NCBI GenBank assembly: GCA_050289805.1
Contig: JBNKGL010000001.1
Coordinates: 1 to 64,000 of the forward strand
Length of the DNA stretch: 64,000 nucleotides
Source: JAUILA01 sp050289805
Lineage (GTDB): Bacteria > Bacteroidota > Bacteroidia > Cytophagales > Cyclobacteriaceae
Reading direction: 5' to 3'
Shown here: one piece after another, positions 19,091-27,948 of the stretch
Numbering within the stretch: the stretch's first letter is position 1
Layout of the letters: the number at the start of each line of letters is the position of its first letter
Notes under the pieces: model-generated
Seen by the model: the letters and a program-made list of their open reading frames with translations, nothing else
What the model was told of the DNA's origin: nothing
Database searches by the model: none
Made by a program: the position numbers and the translations under genes

Positions 19091-19735
19091 TTGAGTAAAT
19101 CACATCATATTGGACGACTTTTCGGTGCGTTTTTCCTGATTCTGGCGATGATTGTCATGTCTGGCATGAAGGTCTATGCACAGGGAGAACGCCATGTAAT
19201 TCAATTGTCGGGTATTATTTTGAGTGAGGAAGATACCACAAGGGGATTACCTGGAGTACACGTTTATGTTCCAAAGGCCGGAAGAGGTACTACCAGTAAT
19301 AACTTAGGATATTTTTCCATGCCGGTTTTGCCGGGTGATGAAGTGGTCATCAGTGCTATTGGCTTTGAAAAGCAGTATTATAAGATTCCTTCCATTGAGA
19401 AGCAGAGCCTTACGATCATTGTAGAAATGGTAAGTGATACCACCTATCTCAGGGAAGTGACAATCATGCCGTTTCCCACTGAGGAAGTGCTGAAAGAGGC
19501 CGTACTGGCACTAAACCTTCCGGAACGAAAAAATGTGGCCGAAGAAAATATGAGTGCTGAATTATTGGCATTAATGATAGAAACCACTCCGATGGATGGA
19601 GCACAAAATGCCCGTTGGTATCTTAACAACTGGGCTGCCTACCAGGGCGACCGTTTCGGCCCCCGCCCTAATCCGCTGTTGAACCCGTTTAACTGGGCGC
19701 AATTCTTTAAATCCCTGAAGAAGAAAAAGAATTAA
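19091..19735 (+). CDS. Secreted protein with carboxypeptidase-regulatory-like domain
   Basis: A 214-residue exported protein starting at TTG, with a signal peptide ending near 'KVYAQG' (residue 31). Residues about 37-110 form a CarboxypepD_reg-like beta domain ('LPGVHVYVPKAGRGTTSNNLGYFSMPV', split here only by description), as found at the N-terminus of TonB receptors, but no barrel follows. The C-terminus is Lys-rich. Proteins of this type are common in Bacteroidota and have no assigned role. It is divergent from the ArsR-like gene. Confidence 0.72.
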   Translation: MSKSHHIGRLFGAFFLILAMIVMSGMKVYAQGERHVIQLSGIILSEEDTTRGLPGVHVYVPKAGRGTTSNNLGYFSMPVLPGDEVVISAIGFEKQYYKIPSIEKQSLTIIVEMVSDTTYLREVTIMPFPTEEVLKEAVLALNLPERKNVAEENMSAELLALMIETTPMDGAQNARWYLNNWAAYQGDRFGPRPNPLLNPFNWAQFFKSLKKKKN

Positions 19736-19737
19736 TG

Positions 19738-19842
19738 CTACAGTATCAATGATACTACAATCATTGTAAACAGGACTATATAGATTACAGCTGTAATCAT
19801 CTTGAATGCTGTTAATTCCCTGCTGTTCATAACGTTGTTCAT
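19738..19842 (-). CDS. Possible 34-residue single-span membrane protein
   Basis: A short reading frame in the gap after the gene ending at 19735. It has a polar N-terminus (MNNVMNSRELTAFK) and one hydrophobic helix of about 20 residues ('MITAVIYIVLFTMIVVSLIL'), then stops. An internal ATG at 19830 would give 30 residues. There is no clear ribosome site, which is usual in this phylum. It may be a genuine small membrane protein or chance. Conservation in relatives is the deciding test. Confidence 0.3.
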   Translation of the reverse strand: MNNVMNSRELTAFKMITAVIYIVLFTMIVVSLIL

Positions 19843-19999
19843 TTGTTTTGATGAACATTTGCAGACTCCGTGCCAAAATCAAAAAAATGGGCAAAAGCGT
19901 ATTATTTTACCAATTAAGCCCATCCTTTTTCCCAAATTGGGATAAAAATGTTCAATTTGAGTTTCGAACTTTTGACGTTGAATATGTGTCCTGAAGGTT

Positions 20000-20392
20000 A
20001 TGAAAGCCATATTATTGAAATTCTCGCTTGTCGTTGCCTGTCTGCTGTGTGCAGCCTCGTGTGATGAGGATAATGGTGAAGAGCCCGGAAAACTGCGCCT
20101 GCGTATTTCCAACAATTCATCTATCGCTTTTGATGAAATCTATGTGAATTCTAACGGAGGTGAACATGAATTTGGGTCACTTGCTCCACACAGAATTTCT
20201 GAATATGCAGAATTCCAATATATCCACCGATATGCCTATATCCGTGTGGAGGCCGGGGATAAGACCTATGTGGTTCAGCCCATTGACTATTTCGGTGAAA
20301 CGAAGTATTACTTTGGATCCTATACCTACATCCTGGATGTGGCTGACCCCGAAAGCACCTACGGCCTTACACTGGAATTCCGTAAAGACTGA
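20000..20392 (+). CDS. Small lipoprotein of unknown function
   Basis: A 130-residue lipoprotein with a signal peptide and lipobox 'CAASC' (Cys at residue 21), then an acidic linker 'DEDNGEEPG' and a beta-rich domain with 'ISNNSSIAFDEIYVNSNGG'. The pattern resembles small surface beta-sandwich lipoproteins, but I recognise no family. The acidic stretch just after the lipid-bearing Cys is like the surface-export signal known in Bacteroidota. It lies upstream of another secreted protein on the same strand, 48 bases away. Confidence 0.75.
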   Translation: MKAILLKFSLVVACLLCAASCDEDNGEEPGKLRLRISNNSSIAFDEIYVNSNGGEHEFGSLAPHRISEYAEFQYIHRYAYIRVEAGDKTYVVQPIDYFGETKYYFGSYTYILDVADPESTYGLTLEFRKD

Positions 20393-20440
20393 TCTATTGC
20401 GTTTCCTTCGGCAATCTCGTATCTTGATATAAAAAAAATC

Positions 20441-21226
20441 ATGGTTGTCTTTAAACGCTTCATTACCCTCGTTATTTTCCTGTTTTTGGTGGCGGAAGTT
20501 TTCGCAGTTCCCACCCGTATTATGGTCAGGGCAAAAGCAAAGGATGCAAAATTTATAGGGACCTCTATGGGAGGCGCATATGTTCGGATTACTGATTTTC
20601 TGAGCGGTCGATTGCTGGCTGACGGGTATACGTCCGGCAGTACAGGTAATACAGACGTGATCATGCGGCAGCCACATGCGAGAAACGGAAACCTTTCAAA
20701 TGATGAAACGGCGGGTTATCTGGCAACACTGGATATTGAAAAGCCTGTTTTTGTTACGATCGAGGTATTGGCGCCCGTAAATGACCGTCAAGCGAGAGCA
20801 CTTGCCACCACCCAGATCTGGGTTGTCCCTGGCAAACATGTGGAGGGAGACGGTATAATTCTTGAGATTCCGGGTATGGTAGTGAATATTACCACACCGC
20901 AAATGCATCAGTCCCTCGCAACCACCAATGCCAATACCAATGTTACGGTTACAGCACACGTAGTAATGATGTGTGGCTGCCCGATAAGTGAAGGAGGCAT
21001 GTGGGATAGTAATGATATCGAAGTGAAGGCGATGATCTACCAGGAAGACGGATTGAAGAAAGTTGTGCCGCTGGTTTTAAAATCCACCAATACCTTTGAG
21101 GGAAAGATCCCCATTTCCGTGGATGGCTTGTACGAGGTCATCGTATATGCGTATAATGCCAAGACAGGGAATACAGGGCTCGATAAAGTAAATGTATCCG
21201 TAACAAAGGATGCCTCTGCGCCGTAG
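20441..21226 (+). CDS. Secreted protein of unknown function
   Basis: A 261-residue protein with a signal peptide (cleavage near 'EVFAVP', residue 23) and no further membrane segment. The composition is beta-rich, with many Thr and Val in the C-terminal half ('TNANTNVTVTAHVVMMCGCPIS', given in part), which looks like one or two Ig-like sandwich domains. A CxC pair occurs in 'MMCGCPI'. No family is recognised. It may be co-transcribed with the small lipoprotein before it. Confidence 0.72.
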   Translation: MVVFKRFITLVIFLFLVAEVFAVPTRIMVRAKAKDAKFIGTSMGGAYVRITDFLSGRLLADGYTSGSTGNTDVIMRQPHARNGNLSNDETAGYLATLDIEKPVFVTIEVLAPVNDRQARALATTQIWVVPGKHVEGDGIILEIPGMVVNITTPQMHQSLATTNANTNVTVTAHVVMMCGCPISEGGMWDSNDIEVKAMIYQEDGLKKVVPLVLKSTNTFEGKIPISVDGLYEVIVYAYNAKTGNTGLDKVNVSVTKDASAP

Positions 21227-21344
21227 TCTAAAAAGACGACAGACGTTTGATCTTTTATGACAACAAACTCAAAATCACTGCCATTCCGGGCAAGGACTTA
21301 GCACGTCATTTTCCGGTTTGCAGTGGCAACCAAATAACAACAAT

Positions 21345-23729
21345 ATGCTTCGAAATTACCTGCTCATCACACTTCGGAATTTTCGTAAAAAATTCCTCTA
21401 TTCTGTAATTAACATTCTTGGCCTGAGTACGGGACTTGCGGCCTTTTTTCTGATCCTCATTTGGGTTCAGCAGGAAGTAAGTTTCGACAAATATCATTCT
21501 GCTTCGGAAAGGATTTATCGTACCAGCCTGGACTTTACATCAAACGGGGAGATATATGAGTCGGGGGTTGCACCAACGGCATTACTGCCCGCCCTCCTGG
21601 AAGAACCTTCGGTTGAAAATGCGACATTGTTGCACAAGCCGGGTGTTTACCGGGATCCGGTACTTACAATAGGCGGCGAATCGGTAACTGAATCTGATCT
21701 TTATTATGGGGATAGTTCACTTTTGGAGGTATTTGATATTGATGTTTTAGCGGGAAATAAACTGGCGCTCCAACGACCCGATCAGGCGATGATCTCCGAG
21801 TCTGCGGCTATCCGCCTTTTCGGTAATGACCGTCCTTTGGGAAGTTCCTTTAAATTGGGGAATAATGATTATGAGATTGCGGCAGTCTATAAGGATATGC
21901 CACCCGCAAGTCATTTTCATGCCACGTTATTTGTGCCATTCCTTTCCCATCCGCAATCGGAGCCAGACCGTTTAACATGGGGAAGTGCAAATTATGCCAT
22001 GTATGCCAAACTCTATCCCGGGAGTGATCCGGAATTCCTTGCAGGGAGAATTAATGATCGCATTCGACAGGATTTTGGATCTCCCATGGATCAGAAGAAT
22101 TTTGTTTCGGTAAATATATTTCCCCTGGAAGATATTCACCTGAAAGCACCACAGCAGACCGGTCTGGAACCCGGCGGCAGCTATAGTGCCATATACATTT
22201 TTGCCGCCGTGGGCTTGCTGATTTTGCTAATTGCCTGCATAAATTATATGAACCTTGCTACGGCACGGGCTACCGAACGAGCCCGGGAAGTTGGGGTGAG
22301 GAAAGTCATGGGGGCGGTCAGGTCGCAATTGGTGTGGCAGTTTTTAAGTGAATCCTATGCTTTTGTATTCCTGTCAGCCCTGCTTGCGCTGGGATTCATT
22401 TATCTCCTATTACCGCTGTTCAGTGATCTTGTAGGGTTTCAATATACATTCGGACTGGTTTTACAACAGGAGCTGCCATATTGGCTGCTTGGAATTGTTG
22501 TAGTAATCGGATTCCTTTCCGGGACTTATCCTGCGCTTGTCCTTTCCGGCTTTCAGCCTGAAAAGGTCCTTCGTGCAACAGCCATTACCACCAACCAGGG
22601 TGCTGCACTTCGGCGATCGCTGGTGGTGTTTCAGTTTATGATTACAGTGGCACTCATCACAAGTACATTATTGATCAATCGTCAGCTGAAATATATTCAG
22701 GATAAAAACCTGGGTTATAATAAGGAGGAGGTGATAATGCTATCCAATAACAGGTCGATATCCGATAATTTTGATTATGCATTTGACCAGTTTTTGAATA
22801 TTCCCGGCGTTGTTTCTGTTGGCCGTGGATCAGAATCACCGGTTTCGGTCCTGGGAGGATATTCAATCCATACACCGTCCATGGCCCTGGAGGAATATTT
22901 ATTGGTAAAGGCAGTTGCCGTAGATGAACACTACATTGAAACACTGGATATCGAAGTGCTTGATGGCCGTGGGTTCAACAGGGGGGACTGGGAAATGCTG
23001 GAAGATACGGTATATGGATTTGTAATCAATGAAAAAGCGGCTGCCGAATTCTTTACAGCAGACGAAGAAGTCGTTGGTTCCCAGGTTTTTCTGAATGGTC
23101 GGACTGGGTATATACGCGGGGTCGTTAAAGATTTTCATATTGCCGGACTCCAGGAAGAAATTCAACCGGTCGTACTGTTTGTGGAAGATCAACTCAGGAA
23201 GGTTTTCATTAAAATTGAAGCCGACGATGTCCGGGAAACATTGGCGGGAATCGGGAATGTTTGGTCTGAAGTTGCTCCCGATCAGCCTTTTAGCTATACC
23301 TTTCTTGATCAGCAATATTCCGGGCTTTATCGTGCCGAAACCAGGTTCGGTAAAATGATCGCACTGTTCTCCGGCCTGGCGATTATTCTTGCTTCATTGG
23401 GGTTGATCGGACTTATTTCATTCCTTGCTGTGAAAAAATCCCGTGAGATCGGAATAAGAAAAGTACTTGGCGCAAGTATTCCGGATATATTGATGTTGCT
23501 GATGAAGGATTTCGCCCGCTTAATCCTGATTGCAATTCTGCTTGCCGGTCCGCTGTCCTATTTCATTATGCAAAAATGGTTTGAGAATTTTGCGTACAGG
23601 GTGGATTTGAATATCTGGCCGTTCATTTTAGGAGCGTTCATAGCTGTATTTATTGCCTTTTCCATGATATTTTTTCAGACGTATCGATCGGCAAGGGCTA
23701 ATCCCGTCGATTCTATAAAGTCGGAATAA
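21345..23729 (+). CDS. MacB/FtsX-type ABC transporter permease
   Basis: A membrane protein of 794 residues from the ATG at 21345; a TTG nine codons earlier is possible but less likely. It has the double FtsX layout: a first helix (about residues 20-42), a MacB periplasmic domain, three helices near 270-400, then a second helix and periplasmic domain and three final helices. 'ATARATERAREVGVRKVMGA' and 'SREIGIRKVLGAS' are the coupling motifs after the helices. There is no ATPase next to it, which is frequent for this Bacteroidota group. Proteins of this type do mechanical work on the periplasmic side, such as lipoprotein or drug export; the cargo is unknown. Confidence 0.9.
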   Translation: MLRNYLLITLRNFRKKFLYSVINILGLSTGLAAFFLILIWVQQEVSFDKYHSASERIYRTSLDFTSNGEIYESGVAPTALLPALLEEPSVENATLLHKPGVYRDPVLTIGGESVTESDLYYGDSSLLEVFDIDVLAGNKLALQRPDQAMISESAAIRLFGNDRPLGSSFKLGNNDYEIAAVYKDMPPASHFHATLFVPFLSHPQSEPDRLTWGSANYAMYAKLYPGSDPEFLAGRINDRIRQDFGSPMDQKNFVSVNIFPLEDIHLKAPQQTGLEPGGSYSAIYIFAAVGLLILLIACINYMNLATARATERAREVGVRKVMGAVRSQLVWQFLSESYAFVFLSALLALGFIYLLLPLFSDLVGFQYTFGLVLQQELPYWLLGIVVVIGFLSGTYPALVLSGFQPEKVLRATAITTNQGAALRRSLVVFQFMITVALITSTLLINRQLKYIQDKNLGYNKEEVIMLSNNRSISDNFDYAFDQFLNIPGVVSVGRGSESPVSVLGGYSIHTPSMALEEYLLVKAVAVDEHYIETLDIEVLDGRGFNRGDWEMLEDTVYGFVINEKAAAEFFTADEEVVGSQVFLNGRTGYIRGVVKDFHIAGLQEEIQPVVLFVEDQLRKVFIKIEADDVRETLAGIGNVWSEVAPDQPFSYTFLDQQYSGLYRAETRFGKMIALFSGLAIILASLGLIGLISFLAVKKSREIGIRKVLGASIPDILMLLMKDFARLILIAILLAGPLSYFIMQKWFENFAYRVDLNIWPFILGAFIAVFIAFSMIFFQTYRSARANPVDSIKSE

Positions 23730-23764
23730 TTGTAAGACATTCCGGAGGTTTGTATATTCCTCTT

Positions 23765-25027
23765 ATGAATCGAATTACACCTATTTTCACCTTTGCGTTG
23801 ATCGCTTTTTTAGGCATTAATTGCATGGCGCAGGACATGGCTGCGCGTCTCGGGCGAATTGATAAATTCGTACAATCCTATGTCGATAATGGCCGGTTGA
23901 ATGGGGCTGTTGTACTTATTGAAAAGGATGGTCAACGTGTTTATGAAAAAACTTTCGGGTATACAGATGTTGATACCCGGGAGACCATGAGCCAGGATGC
24001 TATTTTCAGGATTGCATCTATGACAAAGCCTGTCATCAGCGTTGCGGCGATGATCCTTTATGAGGAAGGGCGTTTTTCCCTGGATGATCCTTTGAGTAAG
24101 TATATTCCCGCCTTTGCCAATCCTATGGTGATTGAAACCTACAATGAAAAAGATACTACCTATACCGTAAGGCCTGCGGCGAGGGAAATTACAATACGGG
24201 ATCTGCTTTCCCATAGCTCCGGGTTGGGGTATGCCCAGATTGGTGACAGCCGGCAAAATGCCATATATTATAAAAATGGTATCAATGGCGGCATAGGAAC
24301 ACCGTTTGGCCCGCTTTCGGAAATGATACCAAAACTGGCCAAACTGCCGCTTATGAATGATCCGGGCAGCGTATTTTTATATGGATTGAATACGGACGTA
24401 CTTGGATATTTTGTGGAGGTGGTTAGCGGACAACCGCTGGATAAATTCCTGAAGGAAAGAATTTTTGACAGGATCGGAATGACTGATACATATTTTTATA
24501 TTCCGACAAGCAAACAGAACCGCCTTGTTCCATTATATAAATACGATGATCGCCTGGCGGTACAGGATTCTCTTATTGGACTTAAAGTGACGTTTCACCG
24601 GGATGCTCCGTTGTATACAGGAGAATATTTTTCCGGTGGAGCAGGTCTGACTTCAACAGCCGGTGATTATATGAAATTTGCACGCATGCTATTGAATGAA
24701 GGTAAAGCAGGTGACACCTGGATCCTTTCACCCCAAACGGTACGAATGATGCACACGAATCAGATTGGGGATCATCTGATGTGGGGGGATGCCGCTATGG
24801 AAAGCAGGTTCGGACTAGGATTCGGTATTTATACCGATGCTGCGTTTCGGGCATATGGAATGCCGGAAGGGGCATACGGCTGGTCGGGCATGTATGCGTC
24901 GCACTTTTGGGTTGACCCCGCCAACAATGTTGCCGTTGTGATCATGCGGAATATCTGGCCAACGCCTGATTGGGATCTTTCTGAACGAATAGTGCCGGTA
25001 ATTTACCAGGCATTGTCGATTGATTAA
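23765..25027 (+). CDS. Serine hydrolase of the beta-lactamase / EstB-like class C fold
   Basis: A secreted hydrolase of 420 residues from the ATG at 23765; a TTG at 23750 is also open. The signal peptide ends near 'INCMAQ'. The active-site SxxK is 'ASMTKP', a Tyr motif occurs in 'FLYGLNTDVLGY', and 'LLSHSSGLGY' follows the usual class C context. The C-terminal 'GWSGMYASHFWVDP' stands where the third motif is expected. The family includes esterases, D-aminopeptidases and peptidoglycan-acting enzymes; resistance to beta-lactams should not be assumed. Its stop overlaps the convergent porin gene by 4 bases. Confidence 0.88.
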   Translation: MNRITPIFTFALIAFLGINCMAQDMAARLGRIDKFVQSYVDNGRLNGAVVLIEKDGQRVYEKTFGYTDVDTRETMSQDAIFRIASMTKPVISVAAMILYEEGRFSLDDPLSKYIPAFANPMVIETYNEKDTTYTVRPAAREITIRDLLSHSSGLGYAQIGDSRQNAIYYKNGINGGIGTPFGPLSEMIPKLAKLPLMNDPGSVFLYGLNTDVLGYFVEVVSGQPLDKFLKERIFDRIGMTDTYFYIPTSKQNRLVPLYKYDDRLAVQDSLIGLKVTFHRDAPLYTGEYFSGGAGLTSTAGDYMKFARMLLNEGKAGDTWILSPQTVRMMHTNQIGDHLMWGDAAMESRFGLGFGIYTDAAFRAYGMPEGAYGWSGMYASHFWVDPANNVAVVIMRNIWPTPDWDLSERIVPVIYQALSID

Positions 25028-26241
25028 AATGAAATTTCCCATTGGACCCGAAAGCGTGTGCTTTCAGGGTTATTGGAAGAATTATCATCGAAGATGAAAT
25101 GAGTTACTTCTAACGTCAGCTTGTTTTTATGACCATTGAAGAATTGATTAACTGCAATTCCCAGTTCATGTTCCGTAACAAGGTCTATAGCGGTATCAGG
25201 GTCATAAAAGGCATGACGTATGGCTAGTTCAGTGCCTTTTGGCATCCATTTGAAAATTCCGTTGAGGAAATATCCCATCATAATATAATTCCCCCGAAGA
25301 TTGGTAGTTCCACCATTGATTTTATCATCTATTGATTTCTGATGGTATTCCTGGGACCACGAAAAACCCTTGTACATAAAAGCGGTTTCGATAAGCCATT
25401 GATTTACCCTATACTGACCGGGAAGTCCGTCTTCAAATCCTGCCAGTGATCCGCCGCCACCAGAAGAAAAGCGAGTATATTGACTGCGGTTTGTTGCTCC
25501 TGCCAATGCGATTAACGCAAGTGGTTTTTGACTTCGGCTTAAATCACTGTTTGTATAGCCCAGTTCACGTCCCAGAAAATTCCATTGAAACCTTCCAACA
25601 TACATTAGGTTTTCATCATCATTATTGCGGGCCCCCCTGCCATTTCCGGTTAGAATGGAAACCCAATAATTGAAATCTGTAATTTTCCCCGGGTTCACCC
25701 TGCCGTATAATGCTATACCTTGCTGGCGGTCGAGGGTGAAGGGGCGGTTAACAATGGAGCGGTCTACCATTTGCTGGGCTCCCGAAGAAATTGAACGTTC
25801 CCGCGTATAATCTATTTTCCACTGGCCCACTTTTAGGCTTAGGAACTTCCATTTCTCAACCATGATCCTGAAATCAAGTAGGTTACCCTGGGAAAGTTCA
25901 TATTCCCAATAATAGCCCAGCCAGGGCTCAAAGGCCGTGCCACCAACTTTGAGACGGGCCCGGTTGATTTTGAATATATTTTTCGGATCCTGATTGAAAT
26001 CATCAAATGTTAAAGGGTCCTGGTCTCCGGGAGTCGAGAAACGAAATTGAAGTCTTGATTGTATCTGTAACTTAAATCGTTTATCGCGCGTGCTGAACTG
26101 AAAACCTTTACTGGTATACTCAATGTCAACTTTTTTCAGACTGTCGATTTCTTTTTGAGTCTTATCCTGTGCCTTAGAATAAGATGAGCTTAAAAGGGTC
26201 AACCCAATCAAAATCACCCCGCCAATTAATGATTTCATCAT
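25024..26241 (-). CDS. Phosphate-selective porin (OprP/OprO) family outer membrane protein
   Basis: A 405-residue outer membrane barrel protein with a signal peptide (cleavage near 'SYSKAQD'), a short coiled-coil linker, and alternating beta strands to the C-terminal Phe of 'RVQWEISF'. Features such as 'FKLQIQSRLQFRF' and 'FKINRARLKVGGTAF' match the Porin_O_P family. It would form an anion or phosphate channel, though selectivity differs within the family. It is divergent from the aminopeptidase gene, with 99 bases between them. Confidence 0.85.
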   Translation of the reverse strand: MMKSLIGGVILIGLTLLSSSYSKAQDKTQKEIDSLKKVDIEYTSKGFQFSTRDKRFKLQIQSRLQFRFSTPGDQDPLTFDDFNQDPKNIFKINRARLKVGGTAFEPWLGYYWEYELSQGNLLDFRIMVEKWKFLSLKVGQWKIDYTRERSISSGAQQMVDRSIVNRPFTLDRQQGIALYGRVNPGKITDFNYWVSILTGNGRGARNNDDENLMYVGRFQWNFLGRELGYTNSDLSRSQKPLALIALAGATNRSQYTRFSSGGGGSLAGFEDGLPGQYRVNQWLIETAFMYKGFSWSQEYHQKSIDDKINGGTTNLRGNYIMMGYFLNGIFKWMPKGTELAIRHAFYDPDTAIDLVTEHELGIAVNQFFNGHKNKLTLEVTHFIFDDNSSNNPESTRFRVQWEISF

Positions 26242-26340
26242 GCAATGTTAATAAAAAATTAATCTTGACTCAATATGAATTGATGAATGGTAAAAGTGAG
26301 TTCAGAAAGTATGTTTATTTTTAGTGTAAATTAATCAACT

Positions 26341-27948
26341 ATGCGACCACTAATCTTCTCTTTACTCTTTCTCCTGGCACTGCTTGCTGAAGCACAGGAT
26401 TATCCTACCGATTACCTTGATGTGGATTTTCATAAAAGGAAACGGCAGGAGGTGATTGATAAAATGCCGGCTAACAGCGTTGCGGTATTTTTCTCAAACC
26501 CTGTTCGAAACCGGGCCAATGATGTTGAATATATTTATCATCAGGATCCTGATTTCTACTACCTCACCGGAAACCCGGAACCCAATTCAGTTTTGCTGCT
26601 TTTTTCAGAGCCTTTCCAGGGAACCCAGGAAATAATATTCGTACGGCCGCATCATGCCCGTCAGGAATTGTATAATGGACCCAGGTTAGGTGTGGAAGGA
26701 GCTAAGGAGAAATTGGGATTTGAAGTAGCTTATGAAAATACAGCGTTCAAGGATCTGCAGATACCTTTTCAGCAGTTTGACAGTGTTTTGTTCTTTGACT
26801 TTAAAAATGATGTTCGGGATGAAGTATTTGCCGGAGGTGATCTTTATGATCTTATGACACAGTTCAAGGCTAAAGCAGGTATCCCCCAGGATTACAATGC
26901 TATGATCGCCGGAATCTATGAGGAAATCAGGAATCTTCAGCCTGCTCAGCGCGAGGAATATAAAAAGCGGTTGCAACAGATGTCTGAACAAATTCCAATA
27001 CTTCAGCAAAATGAGATTATTCAGAATTTTATCAATGCAGAGGGATCTATAGAACAGGAAAAAATTGCCGGAAACATTTTGCCTCCTCCCAATAATTTCA
27101 ATACTCAGAAGATTCAGCAGATCATGACCGACTTGAGGGAGGTTAAAGAACCGCAGGAAATTGACCTGCTCAGAAAGGCCGTATATATCTCCTGCATGGG
27201 ACAAGTTGAGGTAATGAAGGCAATGCATCCGGGCATGTCGGAAAGCGAGATCCAGGGTATCCAGGAATACGTCTTCAAGCGATACGGTTCAGAATATGAA
27301 GGATATCCGAGTATTGTAGGAGCAGGCCATAATGGGTGTGTACTTCACTATATCAACAACAATAAACTCAAGGTTGGTGATGAACTTGTACTCATGGACC
27401 TGGGAGCTGAATATCGGGGATATACAGCAGATGTAACCCGTACAATACCTGCGAATGGCAAGTTTACCCCTGAACAAAAGGCAATTTATGATCTCGTATA
27501 TGAAGCGCAGGAAGCATCATTTGAAATTTGCAAACCTGGCGAAGTTATTCGAGAGACCACAACCATCAGCCGCAAGGTGATTGCAGACGGACTTATAAAG
27601 CTTGGTATCATTGAAGATGAATCAGAAGTTACCCGTTATTTTCCGCATGGGGTAAGCCATCATATTGGCCTCGATGTTCATGATCGCGGAAACTATACAA
27701 CCTTTGAGAAAGATATGGTGCTCACTGTGGAGCCGGGAATATACATCCCTGAGGACAGTCCGTGTGATCCCAAATGGTGGGGGATTGCGGTTCGTATTGA
27801 GGACGATGTACTGATCACAGAAGATGGGTATGAATTACTTACAGCATTTGCTCCGCGTACAACCGAGGAAATTGAAGCGATGATGGCAAAGCCGAGTATA
27901 TTTGATTCCTACGATCTTCCTTCCATTGATGAGGCACTGAAGGACTGA
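26341..27948 (+). CDS. pepP: Xaa-Pro aminopeptidase (aminopeptidase P), exported form
   Basis: A 535-residue metallopeptidase. It begins with a signal peptide (cleavage near 'LLAEAQD', residue 19), then the aminopeptidase P N-terminal domain ('DVEYIYHQDPDFYYLTG') and the pita-bread catalytic domain. Dinuclear metal ligands are seen in 'MDLGAEYRGYTADVTR' (two Asp), 'FPHGVSHHIGLDVHD' (His), 'LTVEPGIY' (Glu) and 'RIEDDVLITEDG' (Glu). It removes an N-terminal residue that precedes proline, here most likely in the periplasm. It abuts the convergent YdbT-like gene with no gap. Confidence 0.93.
   Translation: MRPLIFSLLFLLALLAEAQDYPTDYLDVDFHKRKRQEVIDKMPANSVAVFFSNPVRNRANDVEYIYHQDPDFYYLTGNPEPNSVLLLFSEPFQGTQEIIFVRPHHARQELYNGPRLGVEGAKEKLGFEVAYENTAFKDLQIPFQQFDSVLFFDFKNDVRDEVFAGGDLYDLMTQFKAKAGIPQDYNAMIAGIYEEIRNLQPAQREEYKKRLQQMSEQIPILQQNEIIQNFINAEGSIEQEKIAGNILPPPNNFNTQKIQQIMTDLREVKEPQEIDLLRKAVYISCMGQVEVMKAMHPGMSESEIQGIQEYVFKRYGSEYEGYPSIVGAGHNGCVLHYINNNKLKVGDELVLMDLGAEYRGYTADVTRTIPANGKFTPEQKAIYDLVYEAQEASFEICKPGEVIRETTTISRKVIADGLIKLGIIEDESEVTRYFPHGVSHHIGLDVHDRGNYTTFEKDMVLTVEPGIYIPEDSPCDPKWWGIAVRIEDDVLITEDGYELLTAFAPRTTEEIEAMMAKPSIFDSYDLPSIDEALKD

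Noticed and set aside
20177..20677. A 166-residue minus-strand frame
   Set aside because: It lies opposite two secreted-protein genes that have signal peptides and normal composition; the antisense product is rich in Cys, His and Arg, typical of a shadow frame.
23810..24256. A 148-residue minus-strand frame inside the serine hydrolase gene
   Set aside because: It is antisense to conserved catalytic motifs; a shadow.
23765..25027. Serine hydrolase as a beta-lactam resistance gene
   Set aside because: Class C-like folds in this group are mostly esterases or peptidases; the motifs do not show a true AmpC.
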